A DNA stretch of 39,899 nt. It comes from Ferruginibacter sp. GTDB taxonomy: Bacteria > Bacteroidota > Bacteroidia > Chitinophagales > Chitinophagaceae. The position numbers were made by a program, and so were the translations under genes. Positions 8,865 through 17,798 of the stretch are shown in pieces; position 1 is the first letter of the stretch, and every line of letters starts with the position of its first letter. The notes beneath the pieces were generated by a model that was given only the letters and a program-made list of their open reading frames with translations, was not told where the DNA came from and ran no database searches. The stretch covers positions 1-39,899 of the forward strand of contig JACMLJ010000057.1 in assembly GCA_014379625.1 (NCBI GenBank), given 5' to 3'.

Positions 8865-11800
8865 ATGAAAAAATTTAAACCAAGAATTAATCTGCCTGCC
8901 CTTTTTTTATGGGCCATCTTTTCCATCCTCCTCCTAACCGGCAATGCTATCTATGCACAAACTGAGGTTCGAAAAATAAGCGGAAAAATTTCTTCCCCTG
9001 CCGGAAAGCTGTTGCCAGCCGCATCTGTAATTAATAAAAGAACCAATATCGGAACCTATACCGACGTTTCCGGCTCCTTTAATATAGAAGCACAACGAGG
9101 GGATATCCTTGTTATTAGTTACGTAGGTTACCTGGGCAGGGAGATAAAAGTAGGCACTGCAAATGTGATAGATATTACCATAACTGAAGAGCAGTCAAAA
9201 ATGGATGAAGTGGTTATCATTGGTTATGGCAAGTCAAAAAAAGTAAATCTTACTACCGCACAAACTACGGTATCGGCGAAGGATATGGAAAAAACCGTTA
9301 ACACTACTATTGAACAAGCCATTCAGGGAAGGGCGCCTGGTGTTTATGTTACCCAAAACTCGGGCCAGCCAGGTGGTGGAATGTCAGTAGTGATAAGGGG
9401 TGTAAGCACCATTAATGGCACCACTGAACCATTGTATGTTATTGACGGTGTACAAACCCAGCCCTCCCCTGTTTCATTTGGGGCTCAAAGTTCATCTAAT
9501 CCATTGGCTGGTCTTAACCCTTCTGATATTGATGACATCCAAATTTTACAGGGCCCTTCTGCAACAGCCATATATGGAACCAGGGCTGCAAACGGCGTAC
9601 TCTTAATTACCACAAAACGGGGTAAATCCGGCGAGTCGAAAATAAATTACGGTTTACTTTACAGCATACAAACCCCTCCCAAGAGATTGGAGGTAATGGA
9701 TTTACGCCAATATGCGCAAATGGTGAAAGAATTTCATGTAATTGCCGGTGGTCAAACACCGGGTGAATTTTTGGATCCGGCACTTTTAGGAAAAGGAACC
9801 GACTGGCAGGAAGAACTTTTTAGAAATACCCCAATGAGCAAGCATCAACTTAGTATAAGTGGTGGAAATGATAAAAGTACGTACTACATGTCGGGGGAAT
9901 ACTTAGATCAAAAAGGTGTTGCCATTGGTTCGGGTTTTAAAAGATATGGTTTCCGGATAAATACTGATAATAAAATAAGGGATTGGGCTACGGTGGGTGT
10001 TAATTTAAGTTTTAATCAAACCAACGAAAACCTGACTGCGAGCCAGGAAAATGTTATATCCGATGCCTTACAGTTAACGCCACAGGTGCCGGTTAAAAAC
10101 CTGGATGGCTCATGGGGCGGGGGTGATCTCGTAAATGGAGCCAACGTATTTGCACCGGTAAACCCAATTGCCATCGCCAACTTAAAAACCAATAATAATG
10201 TAAGAAGAGAGCTTTTTGGGGGGCTTAACCTGGCAATTAAGCTAACAAAAGATCTTACTTTCAGAACATCCTTCAATACAAATTTCGGGTTCGCCAACTC
10301 AATATACTACCAGCCTACTTATGCTATTGGCTGGTCAAGAAATGTAACCGCATCATTAAATGACGGTTCAACCCGGAGTACCTACTGGAACTTAAACGAA
10401 TTGCTGGAATATAATAAGCAATGGAGAAAACATAGTTTTGGATTAATGGCTAGTCATGAATACCAGGCGGGCAGCTGGAAGTCTGTAACGTCTACTAAAA
10501 CAGGCTTCCTTACAAACGATGTTTTTGATCTGAACGCCGGAGATCCTCTTACCGCAAGTATTCAAAGCAATTCAAATAACTGGGCAATTGAATCCTACCT
10601 TGGAAGGCTAAGCTATAACTTTGATAACAGGTATTTTTTAGTTGGCACCTACAGAACAGACGGTTCTTCTTATTTTGGCCCCGAAAATAAATGGGCTAAA
10701 TTCCCTTCCATATCAGGAGCATGGCGGATTTCTCAGGAAAAGTTTTTCCAGGTGCCCTTCATTAATGAACTAAAGCTAAGGTATGAAAAAGGTTTAACAG
10801 GAAACCGTGGCTATACCGCAGGTATTTATTCGCCGTTAGGTACGGGTGCAACACCTTCCGGAACCGGCTTTTTGCCCTCAAGAGTAGGAAATCCTAAAAC
10901 CCAATGGGAGGGTACCAACACTGATAATGCAGGATTGAATATAGGAATGTTCAAAAACAGGATACAGTTGGAATTTGATTATTATGTCAAAAATACCAAC
11001 AATCTTTTACTGGATGCACCCCTACCATGGTATATGGGTACTAACGGAACCGGGGCGCCGTCCTCACCTGTTATCAATCTTGGATCAATGCAAACGAAAG
11101 GCTGGAGTTTTTCTATTAACACCGTCAATGTTATAAGTAAAGATTTTAAATGGGAATCAAATTTTAATCTTTCCGTATTCAAAACCGAAGTAACCAAATT
11201 CAATTCAGACAGCAGGTTTGTGAGTCGTACGTCATGGTGGTTGAATGACTGGACACAGCGTGCCTCTGTTGGTGAAGCTCCATGGTTATTCAGGGGCTAT
11301 ATTGAAGAAGGTTTATTTCAATCAATTTCAGAAATAAATAAAAGCGCCGTTCCGGTTGATAACCAGGGCAAGCGGCTTCCCACGGAACAGGCAAATGGCG
11401 TATGGGTAGGTGATGTTAAGTTTAAAGATATCAGTGGCCCCGCCGGTGTGCCGGATGGTAAAATTGATACCTACGATGAAACTAATATTGGTAACCCCTG
11501 GCCCAAAATGTTTGCAGGGTTTACCAACACTATATCTTATAAAGGATTTGACCTGAGTATACTGCTAACCGGTACTTTTGGTAATGATATTTATAACTAC
11601 TTGGCCAAAGTTAATACCAACGCAAATAATATTAACATCAGCAGAAATCTCCTAATACAGGCGATGGATTACGCAAAGCCAATAACCAATGCACAGGGTG
11701 AGGTGGTATTGGCAAATCCCAATACCAATGTTGCAAGAATTTCTTACGGTCCCAACGGTAATTATACCCGCCCGACAAACAAATGGGTAGAAGACGGTTC

Positions 11801-12059
11801 TTTTGTACGGATCAAAAACATATCATTGTCTTACAACGTGCCAACCAGTTTAATCAACCATCAAAAAATAATAAAAGGTATGCGACTTACTGTGGGTGCA
11901 CAAAATTTAGCCACTTTCACCAACTATAGCGGGTTCGATCCGGAAGTTGGTTCTTATGTTGGCAGGGACTCGGGGCCTGGCAACCAGGCAATTGGTTTGG
12001 ATTTTGGCCGTTACCCGTTAACACCTATCTACACATTTAACTTAGGCGTAAACTTTTAA
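8865..12059 (+). CDS. SusC-like TonB-dependent outer-membrane transporter (mannan locus)
   Basis: A 1064-residue SusC/RagA-family transporter from the ATG at 8865; an in-frame TTG six bases earlier is less likely because the ATG directly precedes the positively charged signal peptide MKKFKPR. The signal peptide ends near AIYAQ (residue 31). A carboxypeptidase-regulatory-like domain (about 37-108) follows, with GTYTDVSGSFNIEAQRGD and SYVGY. The MDEVVIIGYG segment (113-122) is typical of SusC just before the plug. The plug carries APGVYVTQNSGQPGG, VIRGVSTINGTTEPLYVIDG and ATAIYGTRAANGV. The remainder is a 22-strand-type barrel ending in a family-typical GVNF. It pairs with the SusD gene 10 bp downstream and would import manno-oligosaccharides using TonB energy. 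The full length and intact motifs argue for a functional gene. Confidence 0.96.
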   Translation: MKKFKPRINLPALFLWAIFSILLLTGNAIYAQTEVRKISGKISSPAGKLLPAASVINKRTNIGTYTDVSGSFNIEAQRGDILVISYVGYLGREIKVGTANVIDITITEEQSKMDEVVIIGYGKSKKVNLTTAQTTVSAKDMEKTVNTTIEQAIQGRAPGVYVTQNSGQPGGGMSVVIRGVSTINGTTEPLYVIDGVQTQPSPVSFGAQSSSNPLAGLNPSDIDDIQILQGPSATAIYGTRAANGVLLITTKRGKSGESKINYGLLYSIQTPPKRLEVMDLRQYAQMVKEFHVIAGGQTPGEFLDPALLGKGTDWQEELFRNTPMSKHQLSISGGNDKSTYYMSGEYLDQKGVAIGSGFKRYGFRINTDNKIRDWATVGVNLSFNQTNENLTASQENVISDALQLTPQVPVKNLDGSWGGGDLVNGANVFAPVNPIAIANLKTNNNVRRELFGGLNLAIKLTKDLTFRTSFNTNFGFANSIYYQPTYAIGWSRNVTASLNDGSTRSTYWNLNELLEYNKQWRKHSFGLMASHEYQAGSWKSVTSTKTGFLTNDVFDLNAGDPLTASIQSNSNNWAIESYLGRLSYNFDNRYFLVGTYRTDGSSYFGPENKWAKFPSISGAWRISQEKFFQVPFINELKLRYEKGLTGNRGYTAGIYSPLGTGATPSGTGFLPSRVGNPKTQWEGTNTDNAGLNIGMFKNRIQLEFDYYVKNTNNLLLDAPLPWYMGTNGTGAPSSPVINLGSMQTKGWSFSINTVNVISKDFKWESNFNLSVFKTEVTKFNSDSRFVSRTSWWLNDWTQRASVGEAPWLFRGYIEEGLFQSISEINKSAVPVDNQGKRLPTEQANGVWVGDVKFKDISGPAGVPDGKIDTYDETNIGNPWPKMFAGFTNTISYKGFDLSILLTGTFGNDIYNYLAKVNTNANNINISRNLLIQAMDYAKPITNAQGEVVLANPNTNVARISYGPNGNYTRPTNKWVEDGSFVRIKNISLSYNVPTSLINHQKIIKGMRLTVGAQNLATFTNYSGFDPEVGSYVGRDSGPGNQAIGLDFGRYPLTPIYTFNLGVNF

Positions 12060-12069
12060 ATAACTGAAG

Positions 12070-13746
12070 ATGAAAAATATAAAGAATAGATATTTTTGGA
12101 TTAGCGCATTGCTTCCAATTTCCATAATGCTGGGATGCTCTAAAAGCTTTTTGGAAAAACCACCCATTGATACAATTGTAGACGCCAGTTTTTATAAAAC
12201 TGATGAGCAGGTATTGTCAGGCACAGGATTACTGTATAGTAAAGTGTGGTTTGATTATAACGATAAAGCATCTTATAACCTGGGAGATTTCAGGGCCGGA
12301 ACGGCTTTCTCCGCCTATAATGACAGGGGAAACGTGCTTTTTAACACAACCGGAAATACCCCTGAAAATGGGTCATCCTGGCGTTCTTTTTTTATCGTCG
12401 TAAGCCAGTCAAACCTTGCAATAGTTAATATCAATAAATATGCAGGTTCCGGGGTTTCGCCACAGATTAAGAAAATGGCGATCGCCGAAGCAAGGTTTAT
12501 GCGGGCCCTGGCCTATCGTTTTTTAGTTATGAACTGGGGGCCGGTTCCGATCATTGAAAATAACCTGGAATTACTGGCAGACACTTCTATCAGCAGGAAT
12601 ACTGAAAAAAGTGTCTGGAAATTTATTACTAAAGAAATGCGTGAAGTAGCTGCTGATCTTCCGGTAACAGCCGTTAAACCCGGCAGACTTACCAGGTGGT
12701 CGGCGGAAGGTATGCTGGCAAGATTTTACCTGACAAGGGCTGGTGTTGAAGCCAATGGATCAGGCTTAAGAAACCAGGTATTTTTGGATAGTGCAAAATA
12801 CTACGCGGAGAGTGTAATTAAAAATAGCGGTGCTGCTTTACTAAAAAATTATGCAGATCTCTTTCTGTATCCCTACGATAATAATTCAGAATCTTTATTT
12901 TCCTTACAATGGGTTTATTCCCCGGGGGCCTGGGGCACACAAAACAGTACGCCTGCTTACCTGGCTTACAGTCCGGATATCGCGAACGGCGATGGCTGGG
13001 GTGGCGATAAGGGCGCTACCTGGTGGATGATGAAACAATACGAAGGAATTACGGCCTCAGTAAATGACGATACACTTAAGGGCAGAACGCTTGACCAACG
13101 GCTTAAAGCTACTTTTATGTTGCCGGGCACAAGCTATCCCGAAATAACACAAAGTATTACCGGTGGAAAACAAAAGCTGGTATTTCCCTTTTCCGGCAGT
13201 GACAACAATTTCTTAAGTATAAAGAAATATGTAACCGGTAAGGCAGAAGATGTGGGCGGCCTGGCGGCATCGCAATATTATAGCAATGATACTTATATGA
13301 TGAGGCTTGCGGAAATGTACCTGGTTTATGCGGAAGCTTCACTTGGAAACAGCGCTTCTACCAGCGATGCAAAAGCCCTTGAATATTTTAACAAAGTACA
13401 TATGCGCTCCGGTTTGCCCGAATTTATAGTTCCACTCACGGCAGACGCGATTTTCAAAGAAAGGTTTGTTGAATTTGCAATGGAAGGCATGGCCTGGTAC
13501 GATTTGGTGAGCCTGCATTATTATAATAAAGCAAAAGCATATTCTATTCTTAATTCACAGGACAGGGGATTATTTTTTACCGCACCCGACAAATTTCCTG
13601 ACCCTACACAATGGACTTTCGCTAAAACAAAATGGGCCACTACGGATCGAAAAATTAATGCGAACGACGGAAATTTTCTGCTGCCAATACCATCTGCTGA
13701 AATCAGCCAGGCACCTAACCTGCTGAAACCTCCGGTGGATTATTAA
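12070..13746 (+). CDS. SusD-like surface glycan-binding lipoprotein (mannan locus)
   Basis: A 558-residue RagB/SusD-family lipoprotein. The signal sequence ends in the lipobox IMLGC (lipid-modified Cys23). Family motifs include IAEARFMRALAYRFLVMNWGPVPII (helix-rich core), RLTRWSAEGMLARFYLTRAG, a C-terminal YMMRLAEMYLVYAEA, and the closing FLLPIPSAEISQAPNL. It starts 10 bp after susC, the usual tight pairing, and would act as the lid over the SusC pore on the cell surface. Glycan specificity cannot be read from sequence and is taken from the neighbouring mannanases. Confidence 0.96.
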   Translation: MKNIKNRYFWISALLPISIMLGCSKSFLEKPPIDTIVDASFYKTDEQVLSGTGLLYSKVWFDYNDKASYNLGDFRAGTAFSAYNDRGNVLFNTTGNTPENGSSWRSFFIVVSQSNLAIVNINKYAGSGVSPQIKKMAIAEARFMRALAYRFLVMNWGPVPIIENNLELLADTSISRNTEKSVWKFITKEMREVAADLPVTAVKPGRLTRWSAEGMLARFYLTRAGVEANGSGLRNQVFLDSAKYYAESVIKNSGAALLKNYADLFLYPYDNNSESLFSLQWVYSPGAWGTQNSTPAYLAYSPDIANGDGWGGDKGATWWMMKQYEGITASVNDDTLKGRTLDQRLKATFMLPGTSYPEITQSITGGKQKLVFPFSGSDNNFLSIKKYVTGKAEDVGGLAASQYYSNDTYMMRLAEMYLVYAEASLGNSASTSDAKALEYFNKVHMRSGLPEFIVPLTADAIFKERFVEFAMEGMAWYDLVSLHYYNKAKAYSILNSQDRGLFFTAPDKFPDPTQWTFAKTKWATTDRKINANDGNFLLPIPSAEISQAPNLLKPPVDY

Positions 13747-13783
13747 AACAGGCAAACCAATTACTAAAAAAAAACATAGCGAT

Positions 13784-14935
13784 ATGAAAAATATATATAA
13801 ATCAATACTACTATTTACGCTGGGAATTGCCATAGCGGGAATTTATACATCCTGCAAAAAAGACGAGAGCCTTCCCAACAACGGCGAACCCAGGATCAGG
13901 TATGTGCGTATTACCAATCCCGTGTCGGCAGATTCTTTGCTAACAGGGGCCTTCCAGGGAAACCTGATCGCGATTATCGGTGAAAATTTACAGGATGCTG
14001 TGGAGATTTGGTTTAATGACCAGAAAGCTGTGTTAACACCTACTTATATAACCAGTACCAGCATACTGGTAAGCGTTCCCAACCCCATTCCAAAAGTTAT
14101 CACCAATAAAATAAAAATTGTTTTTTCAACTGGTAAAATACTCGAATATGATTTTAAGGTGCAGATAAGCGAACCTGTGGTAACAGCCATGAATAGTGAA
14201 TACGTTCTTACCGGTGCAGAAGCTACCATAAGGGGAGATTATTTTTATGAACCACTTTCAGTAACTTTTGCAGGAGGGATAAAGGGGGAACTGGTTTCGG
14301 TAACAGATAAAATTATCAAAGTGAAGGTTCCCGCAGGAGTCGTGCCCGGCCAGATTACGGTCACTACCAATTTTGGAATAACAAAATCTGACTTCTGGTT
14401 TAGGGATAACAGGAACATATTCCTCAGCAGTGATCCGTTTACAGGCTGGTGGAATAATGCTTTTGTAGTAACCAGTCCGCTTGCCGGTGATCCCCCCGCT
14501 ATAAACGGGAATTATATCAGGGTCAAAAGAGCAATTGGAGGATGGAACTGGGTGGAAGTAGCTGGTGGGCCCGCAGATGCAATGGGAGCAATCAGCAAGA
14601 ATATCCCCGATGAAGCCATACTTAAACCATCCGATTATAACCTGAAGTTTGAAGTAAATACGATGAAGCCTTACAATAACAACGTACTTAAAATCAATGT
14701 AGGTTTATTGAGAGAGAATAATGATGCTTACCAATGGAAGCCGCCTTATGATACCAAGGGACTGTGGCAAACGGTTATTATTCCTTTCGATGAAATAGCG
14801 AATAGCTACGGGGCGCCGCTTACGGTGAGCCCTACAGGGTACTGGACAAGGCTGTTATTCCATGGGGGCGGCGACCTGGATGCCGATATATCTTTTGACA
14901 ATTTCAGGGTAGTACCTAAGTTTATCAAAAAATAA
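13784..14935 (+). CDS. IPT/TIG-domain surface glycan-binding lipoprotein 1
   Basis: A 383-residue lipoprotein with signal MKNIYKSILLFTLGIAIAGI and lipobox YTSC (Cys24) followed by KKDES; a basic and acidic run after the Cys is typical of Bacteroidota lipoproteins exported to the surface. Two IPT/TIG-like immunoglobulin folds span about 35-120 and 125-200, with GNLIAIIGENLQDAVEIWFN and the ATIRGDYFYEPLSVTFAGG segment. The C-terminal part (about 210-383) is rich in Trp and Tyr (GWWNNAF, GWNWVEV) and ends in DISFDNFRVV. The layout is that of SGBP-B proteins, whose C-terminal domain binds the glycan. It sits 37 bp after susD in the same operon. Role: holding mannan at the surface for SusCD. The binding target is inferred. 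Confidence 0.88.
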   Translation: MKNIYKSILLFTLGIAIAGIYTSCKKDESLPNNGEPRIRYVRITNPVSADSLLTGAFQGNLIAIIGENLQDAVEIWFNDQKAVLTPTYITSTSILVSVPNPIPKVITNKIKIVFSTGKILEYDFKVQISEPVVTAMNSEYVLTGAEATIRGDYFYEPLSVTFAGGIKGELVSVTDKIIKVKVPAGVVPGQITVTTNFGITKSDFWFRDNRNIFLSSDPFTGWWNNAFVVTSPLAGDPPAINGNYIRVKRAIGGWNWVEVAGGPADAMGAISKNIPDEAILKPSDYNLKFEVNTMKPYNNNVLKINVGLLRENNDAYQWKPPYDTKGLWQTVIIPFDEIANSYGAPLTVSPTGYWTRLLFHGGGDLDADISFDNFRVVPKFIKK

Positions 14936-14976
14936 GAATCTTGTTGCACAATTGTTTCATAAAAAAAATTATAATA

Positions 14977-16263
14977 ATGACAAAAATATTATATAACACG
15001 AAGTTATTTTCCATTACCTGCTTTATTTTGGCTATTGGATTTATAACCTCTTGCAAAAAGGATACAGATGCTGATTCGGGTAAAGTAGTGCTGCTAAGTT
15101 TTGGTCCTACAGGTGCGAAACACGGAGAAAACATCATTTTTATCGGTAACCATCTTGATAAGGTTACCGCCGTAGAATTGGTAGGGGCAACTGTTCCTGC
15201 TGCTTCGTTTAAAGAACATAGTTCGGAACGCATTGTGTTTATCATCCCCCAGTCAACCGAGCAGGGATTTGCAACACTTAAAACACCTGATGGAGATGTA
15301 GTATCCAAAACTAAAATTAACTTTGAGGTACCGGTAAAAATAACCTCTGTCACAAAACAGGCGCGTCCCGGGGACAATATCAGCATCAAGGGCCAGTTCA
15401 TGAACTGGGTAAAAGAAGTGAGGTTTTCAAAAGATTTGGCAGAAACTACTTTTGTAAGCAAATCACTTACCGAATTAGTGGTTAAAGTGCCTGTTAGCGC
15501 AAGGAGTGGTACCCTGTTTATTTCAACAGGCGGAACAGAACCATTGATTATTGAAACTGACAGCGCCCTGGTGGTAACCTTGCCATCCATTACTTCATTC
15601 TCTCCCAACCCTATTGACCGTGGAGCTAACCTTACAATCACGGGTACCAATCTCGACCTTACCATGGGAGTTCTATTCAAGGGACTCACAAAACCAGTCA
15701 CACAATTTGTAAGTAAAACTGCTACCCAGCTTGTAGTTAAAGTCCCTGACACTGCAAACAAAGGCAAAATAACACTGGTTGCCTTTTCGCAACTTACAGT
15801 GGAATCTACCGTGTCTTTACTATTTGTCGGCGATCTTCCGGATCTCGCCCCTTTAACCTACGCTTTCTATATTGACCAGCTTGAGAATGGGTGGCAGGAC
15901 TGGGGCTGGAACCGCACGGCAACTTATAATAGTACCGAAAATGTACGGGACGGAACGGCTTCTATCAAGAATAGTTATACCGGGCAATGGGGGGCTTTAA
16001 AATTTGCGAACGGGAGCATCTCAACAGCTGCATATGCTCAATTAACATTCTCTATTTTTGGCACCACTGGCACCAATGGAAAAAAAATAAATGTTACCCC
16101 CAATGGTGGAACTACATATACTGTAATCATTGAAGCAGGTAAATGGGTAGAATATAAACTTACAAAAGCTCAGATTGGCAACCCCGCCACAATTACAGAG
16201 TTGACATTTCAAAATGAGGATTGGACAGGTATTGTTTATATCGACCATGTTGGATTAAGATAA
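14977..16263 (+). CDS. IPT/TIG-domain surface glycan-binding lipoprotein 2
   Basis: A 428-residue lipoprotein from the ATG at 14977; a TTG at 14941 is in frame but would put 12 poor residues before the signal peptide. The signal is MTKILYNTKLFSITCFILAI and the lipobox FITSC (Cys26), followed by KKDTDAD. Three IPT/TIG-like repeats are visible, with motifs GAKHGENIIFIGNHLDKVTAV, KQARPGDNISIKGQF and NPIDRGANLTITGTNLDLTM. A C-terminal jelly-roll-like domain (about 275-428) contains DQLENGWQDWGWN, an aromatic cluster suited to sugar stacking, and ends YIDHVGLR. It is a distant relative of the preceding protein and is the last gene of the susCD operon, followed by a nested hairpin. Mannan binding is inferred. 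Confidence 0.86.
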   Translation: MTKILYNTKLFSITCFILAIGFITSCKKDTDADSGKVVLLSFGPTGAKHGENIIFIGNHLDKVTAVELVGATVPAASFKEHSSERIVFIIPQSTEQGFATLKTPDGDVVSKTKINFEVPVKITSVTKQARPGDNISIKGQFMNWVKEVRFSKDLAETTFVSKSLTELVVKVPVSARSGTLFISTGGTEPLIIETDSALVVTLPSITSFSPNPIDRGANLTITGTNLDLTMGVLFKGLTKPVTQFVSKTATQLVVKVPDTANKGKITLVAFSQLTVESTVSLLFVGDLPDLAPLTYAFYIDQLENGWQDWGWNRTATYNSTENVRDGTASIKNSYTGQWGALKFANGSISTAAYAQLTFSIFGTTGTNGKKINVTPNGGTTYTVIIEAGKWVEYKLTKAQIGNPATITELTFQNEDWTGIVYIDHVGLR

Positions 16264-16353
16264 TGCCCGGGTTAAATTAAACCTTCGGAAGAATATAAAA
16301 CATCCGCTATTTCAATAATTTTATTGGAAAGTGGATGTTTTAATAACGGGCAT
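16263..16353 (+). terminator. Nested-hairpin terminator of the susCD operon
   Basis: Three stacked inverted repeats share one axis. The outer pair is ATGCCCG (16263-16269) with CGGGCAT (16347-16353). The middle pair is AAAACATCC (16297-16305) with GGATGTTTT (16333-16341). The inner pair is CAATAA (16313-16318) with TTATTG (16321-16326). The TTTT closing the middle stem gives terminator character. It begins at the stop codon of the last operon gene. Confidence 0.6.
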
Positions 16354-16410
16354 GGAGTAAAAAAAATACTTTTATTAATCCATCCAATTTACCCCCTCTC
16401 CCCCTTTCCA

Positions 16411-16460
16411 TAATAGCCCGAGACCATCTGCTATCCGAAACCCTGGCCCGGGTGCTATTA
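16411..16460. repeat. Imperfect inverted repeat in the gap before the nusG-type gene
   Basis: TAATAGC (16411-16417) pairs with GCTATTA (16454-16460), extended inward by CCG/CGG with a two-base bulge. There is no T-run, so it is unlikely to be a terminator. The rest of the gap from 16354 to 16594 is AT-rich, without other structure that I can see. Confidence 0.35.
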
Positions 16461-16594
16461 AAATATTCATCCACCGCAGCATTGTTTTCCATTTTTTATT
16501 TTAAAGTATAAGATTTTAATCCCATTGAAACAAAATACTAATGAATTCTGCATGAATAATGATTTGTTCATTTTCCTTCAATAAAAAAATTTAT

Positions 16595-16624
16595 TTGGTT
16601 TGTAATTTTTCAAGTGTATATTTG
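16595..16624 (+). promoter_or_regulatory. Consensus Bacteroidota promoter for the UpxY/NusG-type gene
   Basis: TTG at 16595-16597, 19 nt, then TATATTTG at 16617-16624 matches TTG-N19-TAnnTTTG at every defined base. The start site would be about 16630, leaving a leader of about 130 nt before the ATG at 16762. Confidence 0.72.
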
Positions 16625-16723
16625 TTCAGCCTCTCCAAATAATAATTCAAATATCCCTTCGTTTACCGCACCTCCAATCGATACACCACCAAATTTCCAA
16701 GAAAAGCTGTATATCTGATATAG

Positions 16724-16742
16724 TGAAAAACTGCATTTTTCA
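16724..16742 (+). promoter_or_regulatory. Hairpin in the leader of the UpxY/NusG-type gene
   Basis: TGAAAAA (16724-16730) and TTTTTCA (16736-16742) form a perfect 7-bp stem with a CTGCA loop, 19 bp before the ATG. A CACCACCAAA direct repeat (16684-16693 and 16741-16750) flanks it. It could affect translation or be a site for the protein itself. Confidence 0.35.
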
Positions 16743-16761
16743 CCACCAAAACACCACAAGA

Positions 16762-17313
16762 ATGAAACGTAATTGGTATGCAGTTTATACACGTCCCCAA
16801 CGGGAAAAAAAAGTAGCTTCAATCCTAACCAAAAAAGGGATTAAGAACTATTTTGCGGTAAACAATATTATTAGCCTGAACGCCAACAATAAAAAGGCGA
16901 GTAAGGAAGCATTATTTAATTCTTTTGTATTTATTTACATCACTGAATCCGAAATAGCATCTGTAAAGGAAATCCCGGGCATTTTAAATTTTATTTACTG
17001 GATTGCAAAACCTGCAATAATCCAGCGTGAGGAAATAGAAGCCATTAAGCAATTGACATCCTCATATCATAATATTAAACTGGAGAAATCAATGGTTAAT
17101 ACGAATGATATAGTGCGGATCATTGATGAACCTGTTATTTCATTCAAGGAAAATTCTGCCTCAGTAAGGTTTCAGACGCTTAAGATCATTTTACCTTCAT
17201 TGGGCTATATAATGATCGCTGAAAGGGATAAAGTCAACGAAGAAATATTACAACAGGATCTGATAGAGTCAGGATTTTTCCCTAAGAAATTAAACCCGTT
17301 TTTCTCAAATTAG
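16762..17313 (+). CDS. UpxY-type NusG paralogue (specialised transcription antiterminator)
   Basis: A 183-residue protein from the ATG at 16762; a GTG 39 bases upstream is in frame, but NusG proteins begin right at the NWYAVYTRPQREKKVA segment. The NGN domain spans about 3-105 and includes the F-x-x-YIF-type strand (FNSFVFIYITESE) and PGILNFIYWIAKPAIIQREEIEAIKQL, which is characteristic of the UpxY/LoaP branch and not housekeeping NusG. A KOW-like region follows (about 115-165). Such proteins bind RNA polymerase and let it read through terminators in one particular operon, usually a capsule or exopolysaccharide operon beginning right next to the gene. Here no such operon follows; the gene stands alone with its own promoter and a terminator 200 bp downstream. 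Target unknown. Confidence 0.88.
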   Translation: MKRNWYAVYTRPQREKKVASILTKKGIKNYFAVNNIISLNANNKKASKEALFNSFVFIYITESEIASVKEIPGILNFIYWIAKPAIIQREEIEAIKQLTSSYHNIKLEKSMVNTNDIVRIIDEPVISFKENSASVRFQTLKIILPSLGYIMIAERDKVNEEILQQDLIESGFFPKKLNPFFSN

Positions 17314-17515
17314 GATATAGCCCCTGTCACTTTAAGCTTTTCTTTCTTTACTGTAGGTTTTCGTTATCAGTAATCAAAGACAGGTATATGACAGTAAAAC
17401 ATCTACGAGCTTAACAAACGTCAACAGATCCGAATTGTTTATCTAAGAATTCGGTTCCGTTTTAACAATAGCCAACGAGAAACCTATTTGCCAGTCAATA
17501 CAGATATGGCTTAGT

Positions 17516-17550
17516 AAAATACTATTTGTTCAGGCAAATAGTATTTTTTT
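17516..17550 (+). terminator. Strong intrinsic terminator with an alternative pairing partner
   Basis: AAAATACTATTTG (17516-17528) and CAAATAGTATTTT (17535-17547) form a perfect 13-bp stem around a TTCAGG loop, with a T-run at 17544-17550. CTATTTGCC at 17484-17492 can also pair over 9 bp with GGCAAATAG (17533-17541), which would open the terminator stem. Confidence 0.78.
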
Positions 17551-17798
17551 ATACGGTATCACTCTTAACCTATTGCAATCGGGGCCGGTTTCAGTACCCG
17601 ACGAAACACGCTCTGGCCTGTGCAAAAGCTTAACAGTGTATCTCCTCTTTATACTAAACATTATATCCTTATTCAACATAATGGCAACTGCTGCAGTACT
17701 TATTAAATAGCCGGGATATTAAATGGCTTGCAGGCAGTAGCTATTGTAGCGGAGTTTGCAGGGGCGCTCAACTGATCCATAATATCAACATTTATCCA

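Noticed and set aside
14925..15767. 280-codon open frame on the minus strand
   Set aside because: It lies antisense to the second IPT/TIG lipoprotein gene, which has a clear signal peptide and domains; the minus-strand product has no recognisable feature.
16610..16822. 70-codon minus-strand frame
   Set aside because: It covers the promoter, leader and first codons of the NusG-type gene and has no protein-like features of its own.
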